Of a stretch of DNA of 64,000 bases, positions 18,756 to 27,073 are shown piece by piece. The notes beneath the pieces were generated by a model. That model saw only the letters and a program-made list of their open reading frames with translations. It was not told the origin of the DNA and did not search any database. The position numbers and the translations under genes are program-made. Source of the stretch: SURF-21 sp964510515 (lineage in GTDB: Bacteria > Actinomycetota > Geothermincolia > Geothermincolales > RBG-13-55-18); contig CAZEAU010000007.1 of NCBI GenBank assembly GCA_964510515.1, positions 1 to 64,000 of the forward strand. The letters are read 5' to 3'. How positions within the stretch are numbered: the stretch's first letter is position 1; the number at the start of each line of letters is the position of its first letter.

Positions 18756-19120
18756 CCTATTTCGGGACCCGCTCGCGCTCGCTCCCGGCCCGGGCTCAGG
18801 CCTGGCGCTCGCGCTCCGGACTCGCATAAGCCTAACACAGGACAAACCCTCTGCCAACGAAAGGCCATCATCCCATAGGAAGGCTTCGATGCCCGGCTGA
18901 CCTGGTCTTTGACCCCACACCCGCCTGCCGAGCGGCTCGCGGGGGGCGATATCCCTCGCGGGTCCGTGTCGCCCTCCACTAATACGCTTCTCCAGCTTAT
19001 GCGCCGGGCAGGTCTTACCCCTAAGCCGCACCATGCTCACCAACCAAGAGTTGGCTTACGTGGGTCGTTTCGCCTGCGGCTGGCATCGACTTTCAACCAC
19101 AGACCCGGGCCGAAGCCTTC
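18724..19120 (-). ncRNA. Structured non-coding RNA, probable raiA-motif RNA
   Basis: About 397 nt with its own -10 box and an intrinsic terminator and no credible ORF. A long-range helix joins 19120-19105 to 18896-18879: GAAGGCTTCG with CGAAGCCTTC, extended by GCCCGG with CCGGGC across a 2-nt bulge. Inside it AGCCGCA (19081-19075) pairs with TGCGGCT (19030-19024) around a CCAAC/GTTGG hairpin (19054-19040), and a GCGA-loop hairpin lies in the next branch. The raiA-motif class is known from Firmicutes and Actinobacteria and sits beside raiA/hpf and comFC genes, exactly this context. Assignment rests on context and architecture, not on a covariance-model score. Confidence 0.65.
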
Positions 19121-19126
19121 GCTCCC

Positions 19127-19132
19127 ATTATA
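19127..19132 (-). promoter_or_regulatory. -10 box for the structured RNA upstream of hpf
   Basis: A perfect TATAAT on the minus strand lies seven bases upstream of the 5' strand of the long-range RNA helix, putting the predicted transcript start at about 19120. No good -35 hexamer is visible at 16-18 bases. Confidence 0.6.
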
Positions 19133-19213
19133 TCGCATGGGGGAAACCCTCCGCTCGCCCGCGGGGAGCGCGCCCGGGCGCTCGCTTCGAGCGGGCCGGC
19201 AGGCGCCGCCGCA

Positions 19214-19969
19214 TCATCCCCTCCGCCACCCCTCCCCCTCGGGCGCGGCGCCGGGAAGCGCGCCCAGCAGGTCCCGGGCCAGGACGCAGGCGATGACCGG
19301 GCCGGCCCCGCCCGCCTTGAGGGCGGCCGCGCAGGCGGAGAGCGTATGCCCGGTGGTGAGGACGTCGTCCACCAGGACCACCTCCTCGCCGCGCAGGCGC
19401 TCCCCAGCCGCGCGGAAGGCGCCATGAACGTTGCGCCTCCTCTCCTCGTGGCCCAGGGAGACCTGGGCGGGAGCCGGGCGCACCCTTTGCAGCAGACGCC
19501 GGGGCTTGAGCCCGAGGGCGCTACCCACTCCCGCCGCCAGCCTCTCGGCGTGGTCGTAGCCGCGCATCCTGCGGCGTCGCTCGTGCATGGGCACGAAGGT
19601 GAGCAGGGGCTTATGCGCGCGCAGGCGCGGGGCGAGGCTGGTCGCGGCCATGGCCCCCAGGAGCGGCGCCAGCCTCCATCCGTTGTCGTATTTGAACTTG
19701 TGGATGACGGACCTCATGGGCTCCTCGTAACGGGCCAGCGCCACCGTGAAGTCGAGGTGCCGCATGCGCCCCTCGCACTCCGTGCACCCCTCCGCCGCAT
19801 GGGGCATGGGAGCCCCGCAGCGGCTGCACGCCGCACCGCGGATGAGGGGGAGAGAGGAGTTGCACGACGGGCACAGGGGCACGCCCGCATGGGCGCCGCA
19901 TCCCGCGCAGCGGGTGGGGAAGAGCAGCTCCAGCAGGCCGTTCACGCACATGGCATACGCTATGTCCAT
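19214..19969 (-). CDS. comF: ComF-family phosphoribosyltransferase-like protein
   Basis: 251 aa. The N-terminal double zinc-ribbon region (CAGC at 21-24, CPSC, CSRCGAP, CTEC) is followed by a type-I phosphoribosyltransferase fold with FVPMHERRRRMRGYDHAE and the PRPP-binding loop VVLVDDVLTTGHT near the C-terminus. ComFC proteins assist DNA uptake in competent species; many non-competent bacteria also carry one. I chose ATG 19969 because it falls at the predicted transcription start, making a leaderless mRNA; ATGs at 19978 and 19951 are alternatives and none has a Shine-Dalgarno sequence. Confidence 0.88.
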   Translation of the reverse strand: MDIAYAMCVNGLLELLFPTRCAGCGAHAGVPLCPSCNSSLPLIRGAACSRCGAPMPHAAEGCTECEGRMRHLDFTVALARYEEPMRSVIHKFKYDNGWRLAPLLGAMAATSLAPRLRAHKPLLTFVPMHERRRRMRGYDHAERLAAGVGSALGLKPRRLLQRVRPAPAQVSLGHEERRRNVHGAFRAAGERLRGEEVVLVDDVLTTGHTLSACAAALKAGGAGPVIACVLARDLLGALPGAAPEGEGWRRG

Positions 19970-19976
19970 GATATAC

Positions 19977-20004
19977 ATCTTATATAACTTATAGCGTAAG
20001 TCAA
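19977..20004 (-). promoter_or_regulatory. Promoter of comF (predicted leaderless start)
   Basis: TTGACT (20004-19999), a 16-base AT-rich spacer and TAAGAT (19982-19977). Seven bases further on is the A of the ATG at 19969, and no ribosome-binding site precedes that ATG. Confidence 0.6.
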
Positions 20005-20028
20005 GGCGTGCGGCGGGACCGGGTCGGC

Positions 20029-21162
20029 CTATTCCTCGACCTCGGGCTCCCCCCTGAAGTGACGGTCCTTCTCGATGACCGAGCCGGGCACGATGCTCAC
20101 ACCGGGGTGGATGATGCTGCCCTTGCCGATGACCGCGCGGTGGCCGACCACACTGTCCGCGAGCAGGGCGGCGCCCTTGCCGACCTCCGCCCCCCAGCCC
20201 ACGATGGAGTCGAGGAGATGGGCGTCCTTGCCGATGTGACCGTCCCCCCACTTGATGCCGCGGTAGAGTATGGCCCCCTCGTCGATGACCGTGCGGTCCC
20301 CGACCACCAGCGGGCCGAACAGCCTCGCCCCCTTCTTCACCTCGCAGTGCGCGCCGATGCAGATGGGCCCCACCATGGTCACCTCCCCGGAGATGACCGT
20401 CTCGTCCCCGATCCACACGTCCTCGCCGATGCGCACCCCGGGTATCTTCACCTTGACCTTGCCGCTGAGGGCGTCGAAGTTCCCCGCCTTGTACTCCTCC
20501 ATGCTGCCCACGTCGTTCCAGTAGTCGCCGTGGCGGTAGCCGTAGAACTCGATCCCCTCCTCCAGGAAGCGGGGAAAGAGCTGGGAGCCGAAATCGTAGA
20601 AGCCCTCGGGGATCATCTCCAGCACCTCGGGCTCGAAGACGTAGATGCCGCTGTTGGCCACGAAGCTGAGCGCCTCCTCGCGGATCGGCTTCTCCTGGAA
20701 GCCGGTGATGCGCCCGTCCTTCTCGGTGATGACCACGCCGTACTTGCTGGGGTCGCTCACCGGGGTGATGACCAGGGTCGCCAGCCGGCCGTGCGCACGG
20801 TGAAAGGAGAGCAGGGAGGTGAGGTCGAGGTCGGTGAGGGCGTCTCCGCTGATGACCAGGAAGGTCCCCTCCCCCAGCTCGCTCGCCAGCCTTTTCACCC
20901 CCCCGGCGGTGCCCATGAGCTCCTCCTCGTAGGAGTAGGTGATGGAGACCCCCCAGCGCTCGCCGTCCCCGAAATAGCGCGTGATGACGTCGGGGTGGTG
21001 ATGCAGGTTGACGAAAAGGCGGTGGAAGCCGTGCCGGGAGAGCAGGCTCACGATATGCTCCATCACCGGCCGGTTGACGATGGGCACCATGGGCTTGGAG
21101 ATCTCCTCGGTGAGCGGGCGCAGGCGCGTGCCCATGCCGGCGGCCAAAATCATCGCCCTCAT
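20029..21162 (-). CDS. Sugar-1-phosphate nucleotidyltransferase with left-handed beta-helix
   Basis: 377 aa. The N-terminal nucleotidyltransferase domain (about 1-235) begins MRAMILAAGMGTRLRPLT with the GxGTRxRPLT loop and KPMVPIVNRP; ISGDALTDLD carries the metal-binding Asp. The C-terminal part (about 245-370) is hexapeptide-repeat beta-helix (VRIGEDVWIGDETVISGEVTMVGP, GARLFGPLVVGDRTVIDEGA). It should make an NDP-sugar (GDP-mannose or dTDP/UDP-glucose type) from sugar-1-P. A paralogue is at 24894. The start ATG overlaps the mtnA stop (ATGA), an unusual pairing of a glycan gene with a methionine-salvage gene. Confidence 0.88.
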   Translation of the reverse strand: MRAMILAAGMGTRLRPLTEEISKPMVPIVNRPVMEHIVSLLSRHGFHRLFVNLHHHPDVITRYFGDGERWGVSITYSYEEELMGTAGGVKRLASELGEGTFLVISGDALTDLDLTSLLSFHRAHGRLATLVITPVSDPSKYGVVITEKDGRITGFQEKPIREEALSFVANSGIYVFEPEVLEMIPEGFYDFGSQLFPRFLEEGIEFYGYRHGDYWNDVGSMEEYKAGNFDALSGKVKVKIPGVRIGEDVWIGDETVISGEVTMVGPICIGAHCEVKKGARLFGPLVVGDRTVIDEGAILYRGIKWGDGHIGKDAHLLDSIVGWGAEVGKGAALLADSVVGHRAVIGKGSIIHPGVSIVPGSVIEKDRHFRGEPEVEE

Positions 21163-22193
21163 CTCCCCGTGCCCTCCTTCAGCTCTCGCAGCGCCTGGCC
21201 GTAGGGGCGGCGCGCCACCCCCCTCTCGGTAATGATAGCCGAAATCAATTCGCCCGGGGTGACGTCGAAGGCGGGATTGCGCGCTGCGGCGCCCGGGGGC
21301 GCCACGACCGCGCCCCCACAGGAGGTCACCTCCGCGGCGTCCCTCTCCTCGATGGGGATGGCGGAGCCGTCCGCGGCCTGCGCGTCCACGGTGGAGAGGG
21401 GCGCGGCGATATAGAGCGGGATGCGGTGATGGGCGGCGAGCACCGCCAGGCTGTAGGTGCCTATCTTGTTGGCGCTGTCGCCGTTGGCGGCTATGCGGTC
21501 GGCGCCGGTGACCACCGCGTCCACCTCGCCGCGGGACATGAGGTATCCCGCCGCGTTGTCGCAAATGACGGCCATGGGCACGCCCTCCCTGAGCAGCTCC
21601 CACGCGGTGAGACGCGCCCCCTGCAGCAGCGGACGCGTCTCGTCCACCCACACCTGGGCGATGCCGCCCCGCGCGTGCGCGGCCTTGATCACCCCCAGGG
21701 CGGTGCCGTAGGACAAGGTGGCAAGCCCCCCGGCATTGCAGTGGGTGAGCACGCGGCAGCCCGGCGGCAGCAGGTCCGCCCCCAGCTCGCCGATGGCTCG
21801 GTCCGCCGCGTCCTGCTCCTGCGCGATGCGGCCCGCCTCCGCCGCCAAGGCGCCGCCCAGCTCCGCGGCGGGCGTCCTCCCGGCCAGGGAGCGCATGCGC
21901 TCCACCGCCCAGCGGAGGTTGACCGCGGTGGGCCGCGAGCGCGCCAGCGCCTCGCAGGCCGCCTCCACCTCGCCCGCGGGATCGGCGGCACGCGCGGCGA
22001 GGGCCACGCCGTAGGCGGCGGCTATGCCTATGGCCGGCGCGCCCCGCACCCGCATGCCCCTCACCGCCTCGTCCACCTGCCGCCAGTCCGATATCTCCAG
22101 GTAGACCTCCTCGGCGGGCAGCCGCGTCTGGTCGAGCAGGATGACCCTGCCCTCCCTCCAATCGACCGCCCGGAAAGGCTTTCCTTCCGGCAC
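21159..22193 (-). CDS. mtnA: Methylthioribose-1-phosphate isomerase
   Basis: 344 aa, the normal length. It converts methylthioribose-1-phosphate to methylthioribulose-1-phosphate in methionine salvage. The signature RGAPAIG is at 50-56; catalytic Cys152 (THCNAGG) and Asp232 (TGADRIAANGD) are present, with NKIGTYSLA after it, separating it from the eIF2B alpha family. No other salvage genes are adjacent, but ahcY lies upstream in the same direction, so the neighbourhood handles by-products of SAM use. GGAAGG precedes the ATG. Confidence 0.93.
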   Translation of the reverse strand: MPEGKPFRAVDWREGRVILLDQTRLPAEEVYLEISDWRQVDEAVRGMRVRGAPAIGIAAAYGVALAARAADPAGEVEAACEALARSRPTAVNLRWAVERMRSLAGRTPAAELGGALAAEAGRIAQEQDAADRAIGELGADLLPPGCRVLTHCNAGGLATLSYGTALGVIKAAHARGGIAQVWVDETRPLLQGARLTAWELLREGVPMAVICDNAAGYLMSRGEVDAVVTGADRIAANGDSANKIGTYSLAVLAAHHRIPLYIAAPLSTVDAQAADGSAIPIEERDAAEVTSCGGAVVAPPGAAARNPAFDVTPGELISAIITERGVARRPYGQALRELKEGTGR

Positions 22194-22550
22194 CTTCCCT
22201 CCTCTCTCCGCGCCCGCACCTGCGTCGCCCTATACGTCGCCCTATAATAATAAACCACCCTAACCACCCGCGCGCCCGGTCGCCGCCCCAAACACCCCCA
22301 CCCCACGCATAGAGGCATCCGGGCTATACCCCCACCCCATCCGCGCCGCCACCAGCCCGGGCCGGAAGAGAGCTGGAGGCGAGTACACCCTTCATCTGCG
22401 CCGCCACCAGCCCGGGAACTACCAGGTCGGTCGCAGCGAGCGCGCAAGGAGAAGGGTTTCCTCTGCGCGGGGAGGTACGCTGCGCAGCCGAGCGAGACCG
22501 TTACCTGGAGGCCCGGGCCGATAGAAAGACCGATAGAAAGACCAGAGACC
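22194..22550. other. Intergenic region between ahcY and mtnA with short repeats
   Basis: No gene is supported. On the minus strand TATTAT/TATAGG-type boxes about 45-60 bases before mtnA may be its promoter. A 12-bp unit CGTCGCCCTATA is duplicated in tandem at 22223-22246. CGATAGAAAGAC is duplicated in tandem at 22519-22542. A 24-bp GC-rich sequence containing GCCGCCACCAGCCCGGG occurs at 22338-22361 and 22393-22416 with one mismatch. I could not match it to a SAM or SAH riboswitch. Confidence 0.6.
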
Positions 22551-23807
22551 TCAAGTCCCCATATCCCACGAGGACAGGTACTTCTCCTGCTCGCGGGTGA
22601 GGCAGTCGATCTCTATGCCCATGCTGGCGAGCTTGTGGCGGGCTATCTCCTCGTCCAGCTCCACCGGCACGTCGTAAACGCGCCGCTCCAGGGTGGCGTG
22701 GCAGCCCTTCACGTACTCTACCACCAGGGCCTGATTGGCGAAGGACATGTCCATGACCGAGGCCGGGTGGCCCTCCGCGGCGGCCAGGTTCACCAGCCTG
22801 CCGTCGGCCAGGAGATAGATGCGGCGCCCGTCCTTGAGCAGGAACTCCTCCACGTTCTCCCGCACCCTGCGCCTGCTCTCAGCCATCTTCTCCAGGGCGG
22901 GGATGTCTATCTCCACGTTGAAGTGGCCGGAGTTGGCCAGGATGGCGCCGTCCTTCATCTTGCGGAAGTGCTCTGCCCGCAGCACGTGGACGTCACCGGT
23001 GACGGTGATGAAGAGGTCCCCCTTCTGCGCCGCCGAGGCGCATCCGGAGACCTCGAAACCCTCCATCACCGCCTCCAGGGCGCGCAGGGGGTCCACCTCC
23101 ACCACGGTGACGTTGGCGCCGAGGCCGCGGGCGCGCGCGGCCACTCCCCGCCCGCACATGCCGTAGCCGTAAACGACCACGCGCCTGCCCGCGAGCAGGA
23201 CGTTGGTGGCGCGCAGGATGCCGTCCAGGGTGGACTGACCGGTGCCGTAGCGGTTGTCGAAGAGGTGCTTGGTCTTGGCGTTGTTCACGGCGATGACCGG
23301 GTAGAGGAGCACGCCGTCGTCGGCCATGGCGCGCAGGCGGATGACCCCGGTGGTCGTCTCCTCCGCCCCCGCCCACACCTTTTCCGCCTCCTCCTTGCGC
23401 TTGGAGTGGAGGGTGGAGATGAGGTCGGCGCCGTCGTCCATGGTCAGGTTGGGCTTGATGTCGAGCACGGAGTCTATGTGGGAATAGTAGGTCTTGTTGC
23501 TCTCGCCCCGGATGGCGAAGACGGGGACCTTGTGGTGCTTGACCAGGGAGGCGGCCACGTCGTCCTGGGTGGAGAGGGGGTTGGAGGCGCACAGGGCCAC
23601 CCTCGCCCCCCCCGCCTTGAGGGTGATCATGAGGTTGGCGGTCTCCGTGGTGACGTGCAGGCATGCCCCCACCCGCATCCCCGCCAGGGGTTTGTCCGCC
23701 TGAAAACGCTCCCGGATGCGGCGCAGCACGGGCATGTCCCGCTCCGCCCACTCTATCCTCAGGCGCCCCTCCGCGGCCAGGGAGAGGTCCTTCACGTCAT
23801 AGTCCAT
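22551..23807 (-). CDS. ahcY: Adenosylhomocysteinase
   Basis: 418 aa. It hydrolyses S-adenosylhomocysteine to adenosine and homocysteine, keeping methylation reactions running. Family marks include HVTTETANLMITL (51-63), CASNPLSTQDDVAASL, the substrate-site segment MDDGADLI, and the NAD-binding GYGMCGRG (214-221), with NAKTKHLFDNRYGTGQS just before it. The C-terminus (KYLSSW) is shorter than in enzymes ending KPDHYRY, which is usual for the shorter prokaryotic form. It is probably the first gene of a leftward group with mtnA. Several methyltransferases later in the window would depend on it. Confidence 0.96.
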   Translation of the reverse strand: MDYDVKDLSLAAEGRLRIEWAERDMPVLRRIRERFQADKPLAGMRVGACLHVTTETANLMITLKAGGARVALCASNPLSTQDDVAASLVKHHKVPVFAIRGESNKTYYSHIDSVLDIKPNLTMDDGADLISTLHSKRKEEAEKVWAGAEETTTGVIRLRAMADDGVLLYPVIAVNNAKTKHLFDNRYGTGQSTLDGILRATNVLLAGRRVVVYGYGMCGRGVAARARGLGANVTVVEVDPLRALEAVMEGFEVSGCASAAQKGDLFITVTGDVHVLRAEHFRKMKDGAILANSGHFNVEIDIPALEKMAESRRRVRENVEEFLLKDGRRIYLLADGRLVNLAAAEGHPASVMDMSFANQALVVEYVKGCHATLERRVYDVPVELDEEIARHKLASMGIEIDCLTREQEKYLSSWDMGT

Positions 23808-23838
23808 GTCATGCTCCTTATCGTCGCAGCGTCTGCGT

Positions 23839-24792
23839 TTACACCCGCTCGCGCCAGTAATCCAGCAGATCCGCGATGGTCTTCTCCAGGGGGATCTCCG
23901 GCTCCCAGCCCGTGGCGCGGTTGAACTTGCCGTAATCGCACAGCAGCAGCTCCACGTCCGAGGGGCGCATGCGCTCCTCCATCTGCCTCACCTCGATGCG
24001 GACGTCGCTCATGGAGAGGATGAGGTCGAGCAGCGCCTGTATGCTGATGGCCCTGCCGGAACCCATGTTATAGACCTCACCCGCCTCGCCCTTCTCCAGG
24101 CTCAGCCAGTAGCCGCGCACGATGTCGCGCACGTCGCTGAAGTCGCGCCTGGCCTCGAGGTTCCCCACCTCGATGACCGCCTCCTTCTTCCCCTTCTCCA
24201 CCAGGGCCACCTGGCGCGTGAAGTCGCTGGTCACGAAGACCTGCCCGCGCCGGGGCCCGGTGTGGTTGAAGGCCCGCGTGCGCACGGTGTAAAGGCCGTA
24301 GCTGCGATTATACTGGTAGGCCAGGTAGTCCTGGGCCACCTTGCTCACCGCATAGGGGGAGAGGGGGCGCAGGGGGTTTTCCTCCTTGATGGGGGCCTCG
24401 TGCTCGAAGACCAGGCCGTATTCCTCGCTCGACCCCGCTATCTGCATGCGGGTATCGAGCCCCAGGTCGCGGATGGACTCCAGCAGGTTGAGCTCGGAGA
24501 GGATGTTCGTGGTCAGGGTCTCGGCGGGCGCCTTCCACGAGGTGGGGACGAAGCTCTGCGCCGCGAGGTGGAATATGTAGTGCGGGCGCACCTCCTCCAG
24601 GGCCTTCTTCACCGCGACGTTGTCGCGCAGGTCGCAGTCCAGGAGATGCAGGCGGTCCTCGATGTGCTCGATGTTGTCCATGCGCGACCGCCAGCGCGCG
24701 GTCCCGTAAACCTCGACGCCCCCCCGCTCCAGTGCGTATTCGGCCAGGTGGCTGCCCGCAAAGCCGGTTATGCCGGTGATCAGTATGCGCAA
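23839..24792 (-). CDS. GDP-mannose 4,6-dehydratase-like SDR epimerase/dehydratase
   Basis: 317 aa extended short-chain dehydrogenase. The Rossmann glycine motif GITGFAGSH (7-15) binds NAD(P). The catalytic set S121/E123 (GSSEEYG), Y147 and K151 (YAVSK) matches GDP-mannose 4,6-dehydratase or its GDP-4-keto-6-deoxymannose reductase relatives; FNHTGPRRGQ and RRDFSDVRDIV are typical of that clade. It should act on an NDP-hexose for deoxysugar synthesis. A second homologue is encoded at 26117, so one may be the dehydratase and the other the reductase. Confidence 0.88.
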   Translation of the reverse strand: MRILITGITGFAGSHLAEYALERGGVEVYGTARWRSRMDNIEHIEDRLHLLDCDLRDNVAVKKALEEVRPHYIFHLAAQSFVPTSWKAPAETLTTNILSELNLLESIRDLGLDTRMQIAGSSEEYGLVFEHEAPIKEENPLRPLSPYAVSKVAQDYLAYQYNRSYGLYTVRTRAFNHTGPRRGQVFVTSDFTRQVALVEKGKKEAVIEVGNLEARRDFSDVRDIVRGYWLSLEKGEAGEVYNMGSGRAISIQALLDLILSMSDVRIEVRQMEERMRPSDVELLLCDYGKFNRATGWEPEIPLEKTIADLLDYWRERV

Positions 24793-24893
24793 AAGTCCTC
24801 CTCCTTGTCCTCTCCGCGCGCGCCCTCGTCTCGCCGGGCGGCTCTATTTCATCCGTACATTATGACCTCGTGCGGCCTTAATTTCCACAGGGT

Positions 24894-26006
24894 TCAGAAA
24901 TGCAGGGTGGAGGGCGGTATCCTGGCCCCCGGCCATACCTTGATGCCGCACTTGAGGTCGTTGTCCTCCGCGACCTCCGCGCCGCCACCCAGGACGGCGC
25001 GGTCGGAGAGATGCACCCTCTCCCCCATGCGCGCCCCGGCGGCGGCCACGCAGCGGCGCAGCACGCTCTCCGCCCCCACGCGGCATCCCGCGTGCAGCAC
25101 CGCGCCCTCCAGGTGCGCGCCCTCGCCGATGTCGCATCCCGGGCCCAGCACGCAGTTGCTGGACACGGTGGCGTGCGGCGCGACGCGGCAGCCCGCGCCT
25201 ATGAGCGTGGGCCCGAACACCGAGGCCCGGGGGGATATCTCCGCGCCCTCCTCCGCCCATACCGAGGGCTTGACCGCCTCCCCGCGGAAGTCGAAGGGCA
25301 TCATGCGCCCCAGGATGTCGTAGTGCGCCTGCAGGTATTTGTCCGGGGTCCCTATGTCCATCCAGTAGGCCGCGCTGGGGAAGCCGTACATGGCCATGCC
25401 CTCCGCGAGCATGCCTGGGAAGAGCTGTCGCTCGAAGGAGAAGCGTTCCCCCGCCGGGACGCGGTCCAGGAGTTCCGGCTCCAGCACGTAGGTGCCGGCG
25501 TTGACGAGGTCGGTCACCACCTGCTCCCAGGAGGGCTTCTCCAGGAACTCCGAGATGCGCCCCCTGCGGTCCAGCGGCACCAGCCCGTAGGCGGTGGGGT
25601 CCTCCACCCGCGTGAGGTAGAGGGTGGCCTTGCCCCCTTTCTCGCGGTGAAAAGCGATGAGGCTGGTGAGGTCGATGTCGGTGAGCACGTCCCCGTTGAA
25701 GACGAGGAAGGTGCCCTCGATATGGCGCTCGACATTCTTGACCGCGCCGCAGGTGTCCAGGGGCTCTTCCTCGGTCACGCAGGTCAGCTTGACCCCGAAA
25801 CGGGCGCCGTCCCCGAAATGCTCCTCGAAGACCTCGGACTTGTAAGCGGTCGAGAGCACGATGTCGGTGATGCCGTGGCGCTTGCACAGGCCGATCTGAA
25901 ACTCCAGGAAGGGCCGGTTCATGAGCGGCAGCATGGGCTTGGGAACGGTAAGCGTCAACGGACGCAGCCGCGTGCCCTGTCCTCCCACCAGAATAACCGC
26001 CTGCAT
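24894..26006 (-). CDS. Sugar-1-phosphate nucleotidyltransferase (mannose-1-P guanylyltransferase-like)
   Basis: 370 aa. The nucleotidyltransferase domain (1-230) starts MQAVILVGGQGTRLRPLT and includes KPMLPLMNRPFLEFQI and FNGDVLTDID. The C-terminal part is a beta-helix of hexapeptide repeats ending IKVWPGARIPP, as in GDP-mannose pyrophosphorylase-like proteins. With two GMD-like genes flanking it, GDP-mannose supply is the best guess. ATG 26006 has GGGGAGG nine bases upstream. The paralogue at 20029 is clearly diverged. Confidence 0.88.
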   Translation of the reverse strand: MQAVILVGGQGTRLRPLTLTVPKPMLPLMNRPFLEFQIGLCKRHGITDIVLSTAYKSEVFEEHFGDGARFGVKLTCVTEEEPLDTCGAVKNVERHIEGTFLVFNGDVLTDIDLTSLIAFHREKGGKATLYLTRVEDPTAYGLVPLDRRGRISEFLEKPSWEQVVTDLVNAGTYVLEPELLDRVPAGERFSFERQLFPGMLAEGMAMYGFPSAAYWMDIGTPDKYLQAHYDILGRMMPFDFRGEAVKPSVWAEEGAEISPRASVFGPTLIGAGCRVAPHATVSSNCVLGPGCDIGEGAHLEGAVLHAGCRVGAESVLRRCVAAAGARMGERVHLSDRAVLGGGAEVAEDNDLKCGIKVWPGARIPPSTLHF

Positions 26007-26116
26007 GCTTCGACCTCCCCATCTTCGCTCAGAATAACCGGGCTGCGGCCTCAAGCTATATTAGGGGGGCGCGGCCCGCTTGGCAAACCGGGGCCCATGC
26101 GCGCACGGCGCCCCGC

Positions 26117-27073
26117 TCAGCCCCTCAATTCCTCCCGCCACCACGCGAGCACGTCCCGCAGCGTCTCCTCCAGGGTCAGCGCGGGCTCCCATCCCGTGAC
26201 CTCCCGCATCCTGCCGTTGTCTCCCCGCAGCACCGGGATATCCGCCTTGCGCAGCCTGCCCGGATCCACCTCCACGCGGATGGAGACCGCGCTCATCGAG
26301 AGCAGCTTCTCCAGCACCTCCGCCACGGAGCGGTCGCGACCGCTGCACACGTTGTAGGCCTCACCCGCCGCCCCGCGCCGCAGCAGCAGCCAGTAGGCCT
26401 CCACCAGGTCGCGCACGTCGCTGAAGTCCCGCCTCGCCTCCAGGTTGCCCACCAGAAGCACCGGCTCCCTCAGGCCCGCCTCCGCCTCGGCTATCTGGCG
26501 CGCGAAATCGGAGACCACGAACTGCGGGGACTGGCCCGGCCCGATCATGTTGAAGGAGCGGGTCACCACCGTGCACATGCCGTAGGCGTGGCAGTAAAAG
26601 ACGGCGTGATAGTCCTGCATCACCTTGCTCAGGGCATAGGGGCTGGCCGGGCGCAGGGGGTGGTCCTCCCGGATGGGCAGCTCGTCCTCGCCCACCCTGC
26701 CGTACTCCTCCGCCGAGCAGGCCACGTGCACCCTCGCCTCCAGCCCCGCTTCGCGCAATGCGTCGAGGAGGTTGGCCTGGCCGTTGAGGGCGATGTCGTA
26801 GGTGAGCCGGGGGTCGTCCCAGGAACGGCGCACCGAGCTCTGGGCGGCGAGGTGGAAGACGTAGTGGGGGCGGAAGCCCTCCACCTGCGCGGCCACGCCG
26901 GCGCGGTCGAGGATGTCGCACACCTCGTAGCGGCAGCGGTCCCAGGGGCCGCCCTCACGGGGGGGTTCCAGGTCCAGCCCCAGCACCTCGACGCCGCCCT
27001 CCTCCAGGAGGAAGGACGCCAGGCGGCGTCCCACGAAGCCGTCCGCCCCGGTGATGAGGACGCGCTCGGTCAT
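26117..27073 (-). CDS. GDP-mannose dehydratase/reductase-like SDR, second copy
   Basis: 318 aa, same fold and layout as the protein at 23839: GADGFVGRR near the N-terminus, S120/E122 in CSAEEYG, YALSK for the Tyr/Lys pair, and RRDFSDVRDLV. The substrate-binding segment FNMIGPGQSPQFVVSDFARQI resembles RMD-type reductases (GDP-4-keto-6-deoxy-D-mannose reductase). Together with 23839 it could produce GDP-D-rhamnose, which is inference. Its ATG overlaps the stop of the upstream GT2 gene (ATGA). Confidence 0.87.
   Translation of the reverse strand: MTERVLITGADGFVGRRLASFLLEEGGVEVLGLDLEPPREGGPWDRCRYEVCDILDRAGVAAQVEGFRPHYVFHLAAQSSVRRSWDDPRLTYDIALNGQANLLDALREAGLEARVHVACSAEEYGRVGEDELPIREDHPLRPASPYALSKVMQDYHAVFYCHAYGMCTVVTRSFNMIGPGQSPQFVVSDFARQIAEAEAGLREPVLLVGNLEARRDFSDVRDLVEAYWLLLRRGAAGEAYNVCSGRDRSVAEVLEKLLSMSAVSIRVEVDPGRLRKADIPVLRGDNGRMREVTGWEPALTLEETLRDVLAWWREELRG

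Noticed and set aside
18701..19043. N-terminal extension of the hpf reading frame up to 19043
   Set aside because: It runs over the terminator and the structured RNA; the conserved HPF N-terminus starts at 18698 with its own ribosome-binding site.
18724..19120. RNase P, SRP or 6S RNA as identity of the structured RNA
   Set aside because: The invariant blocks GAGGAAAGTCC (RNase P) and TCAGGTCCGGAAGGAAGCA (SRP) are absent and it is longer than 6S RNA.
22194..22550. SAM or SAH riboswitch before mtnA/ahcY
   Set aside because: The gap is downstream of ahcY, and the conserved cores I would expect were not found.
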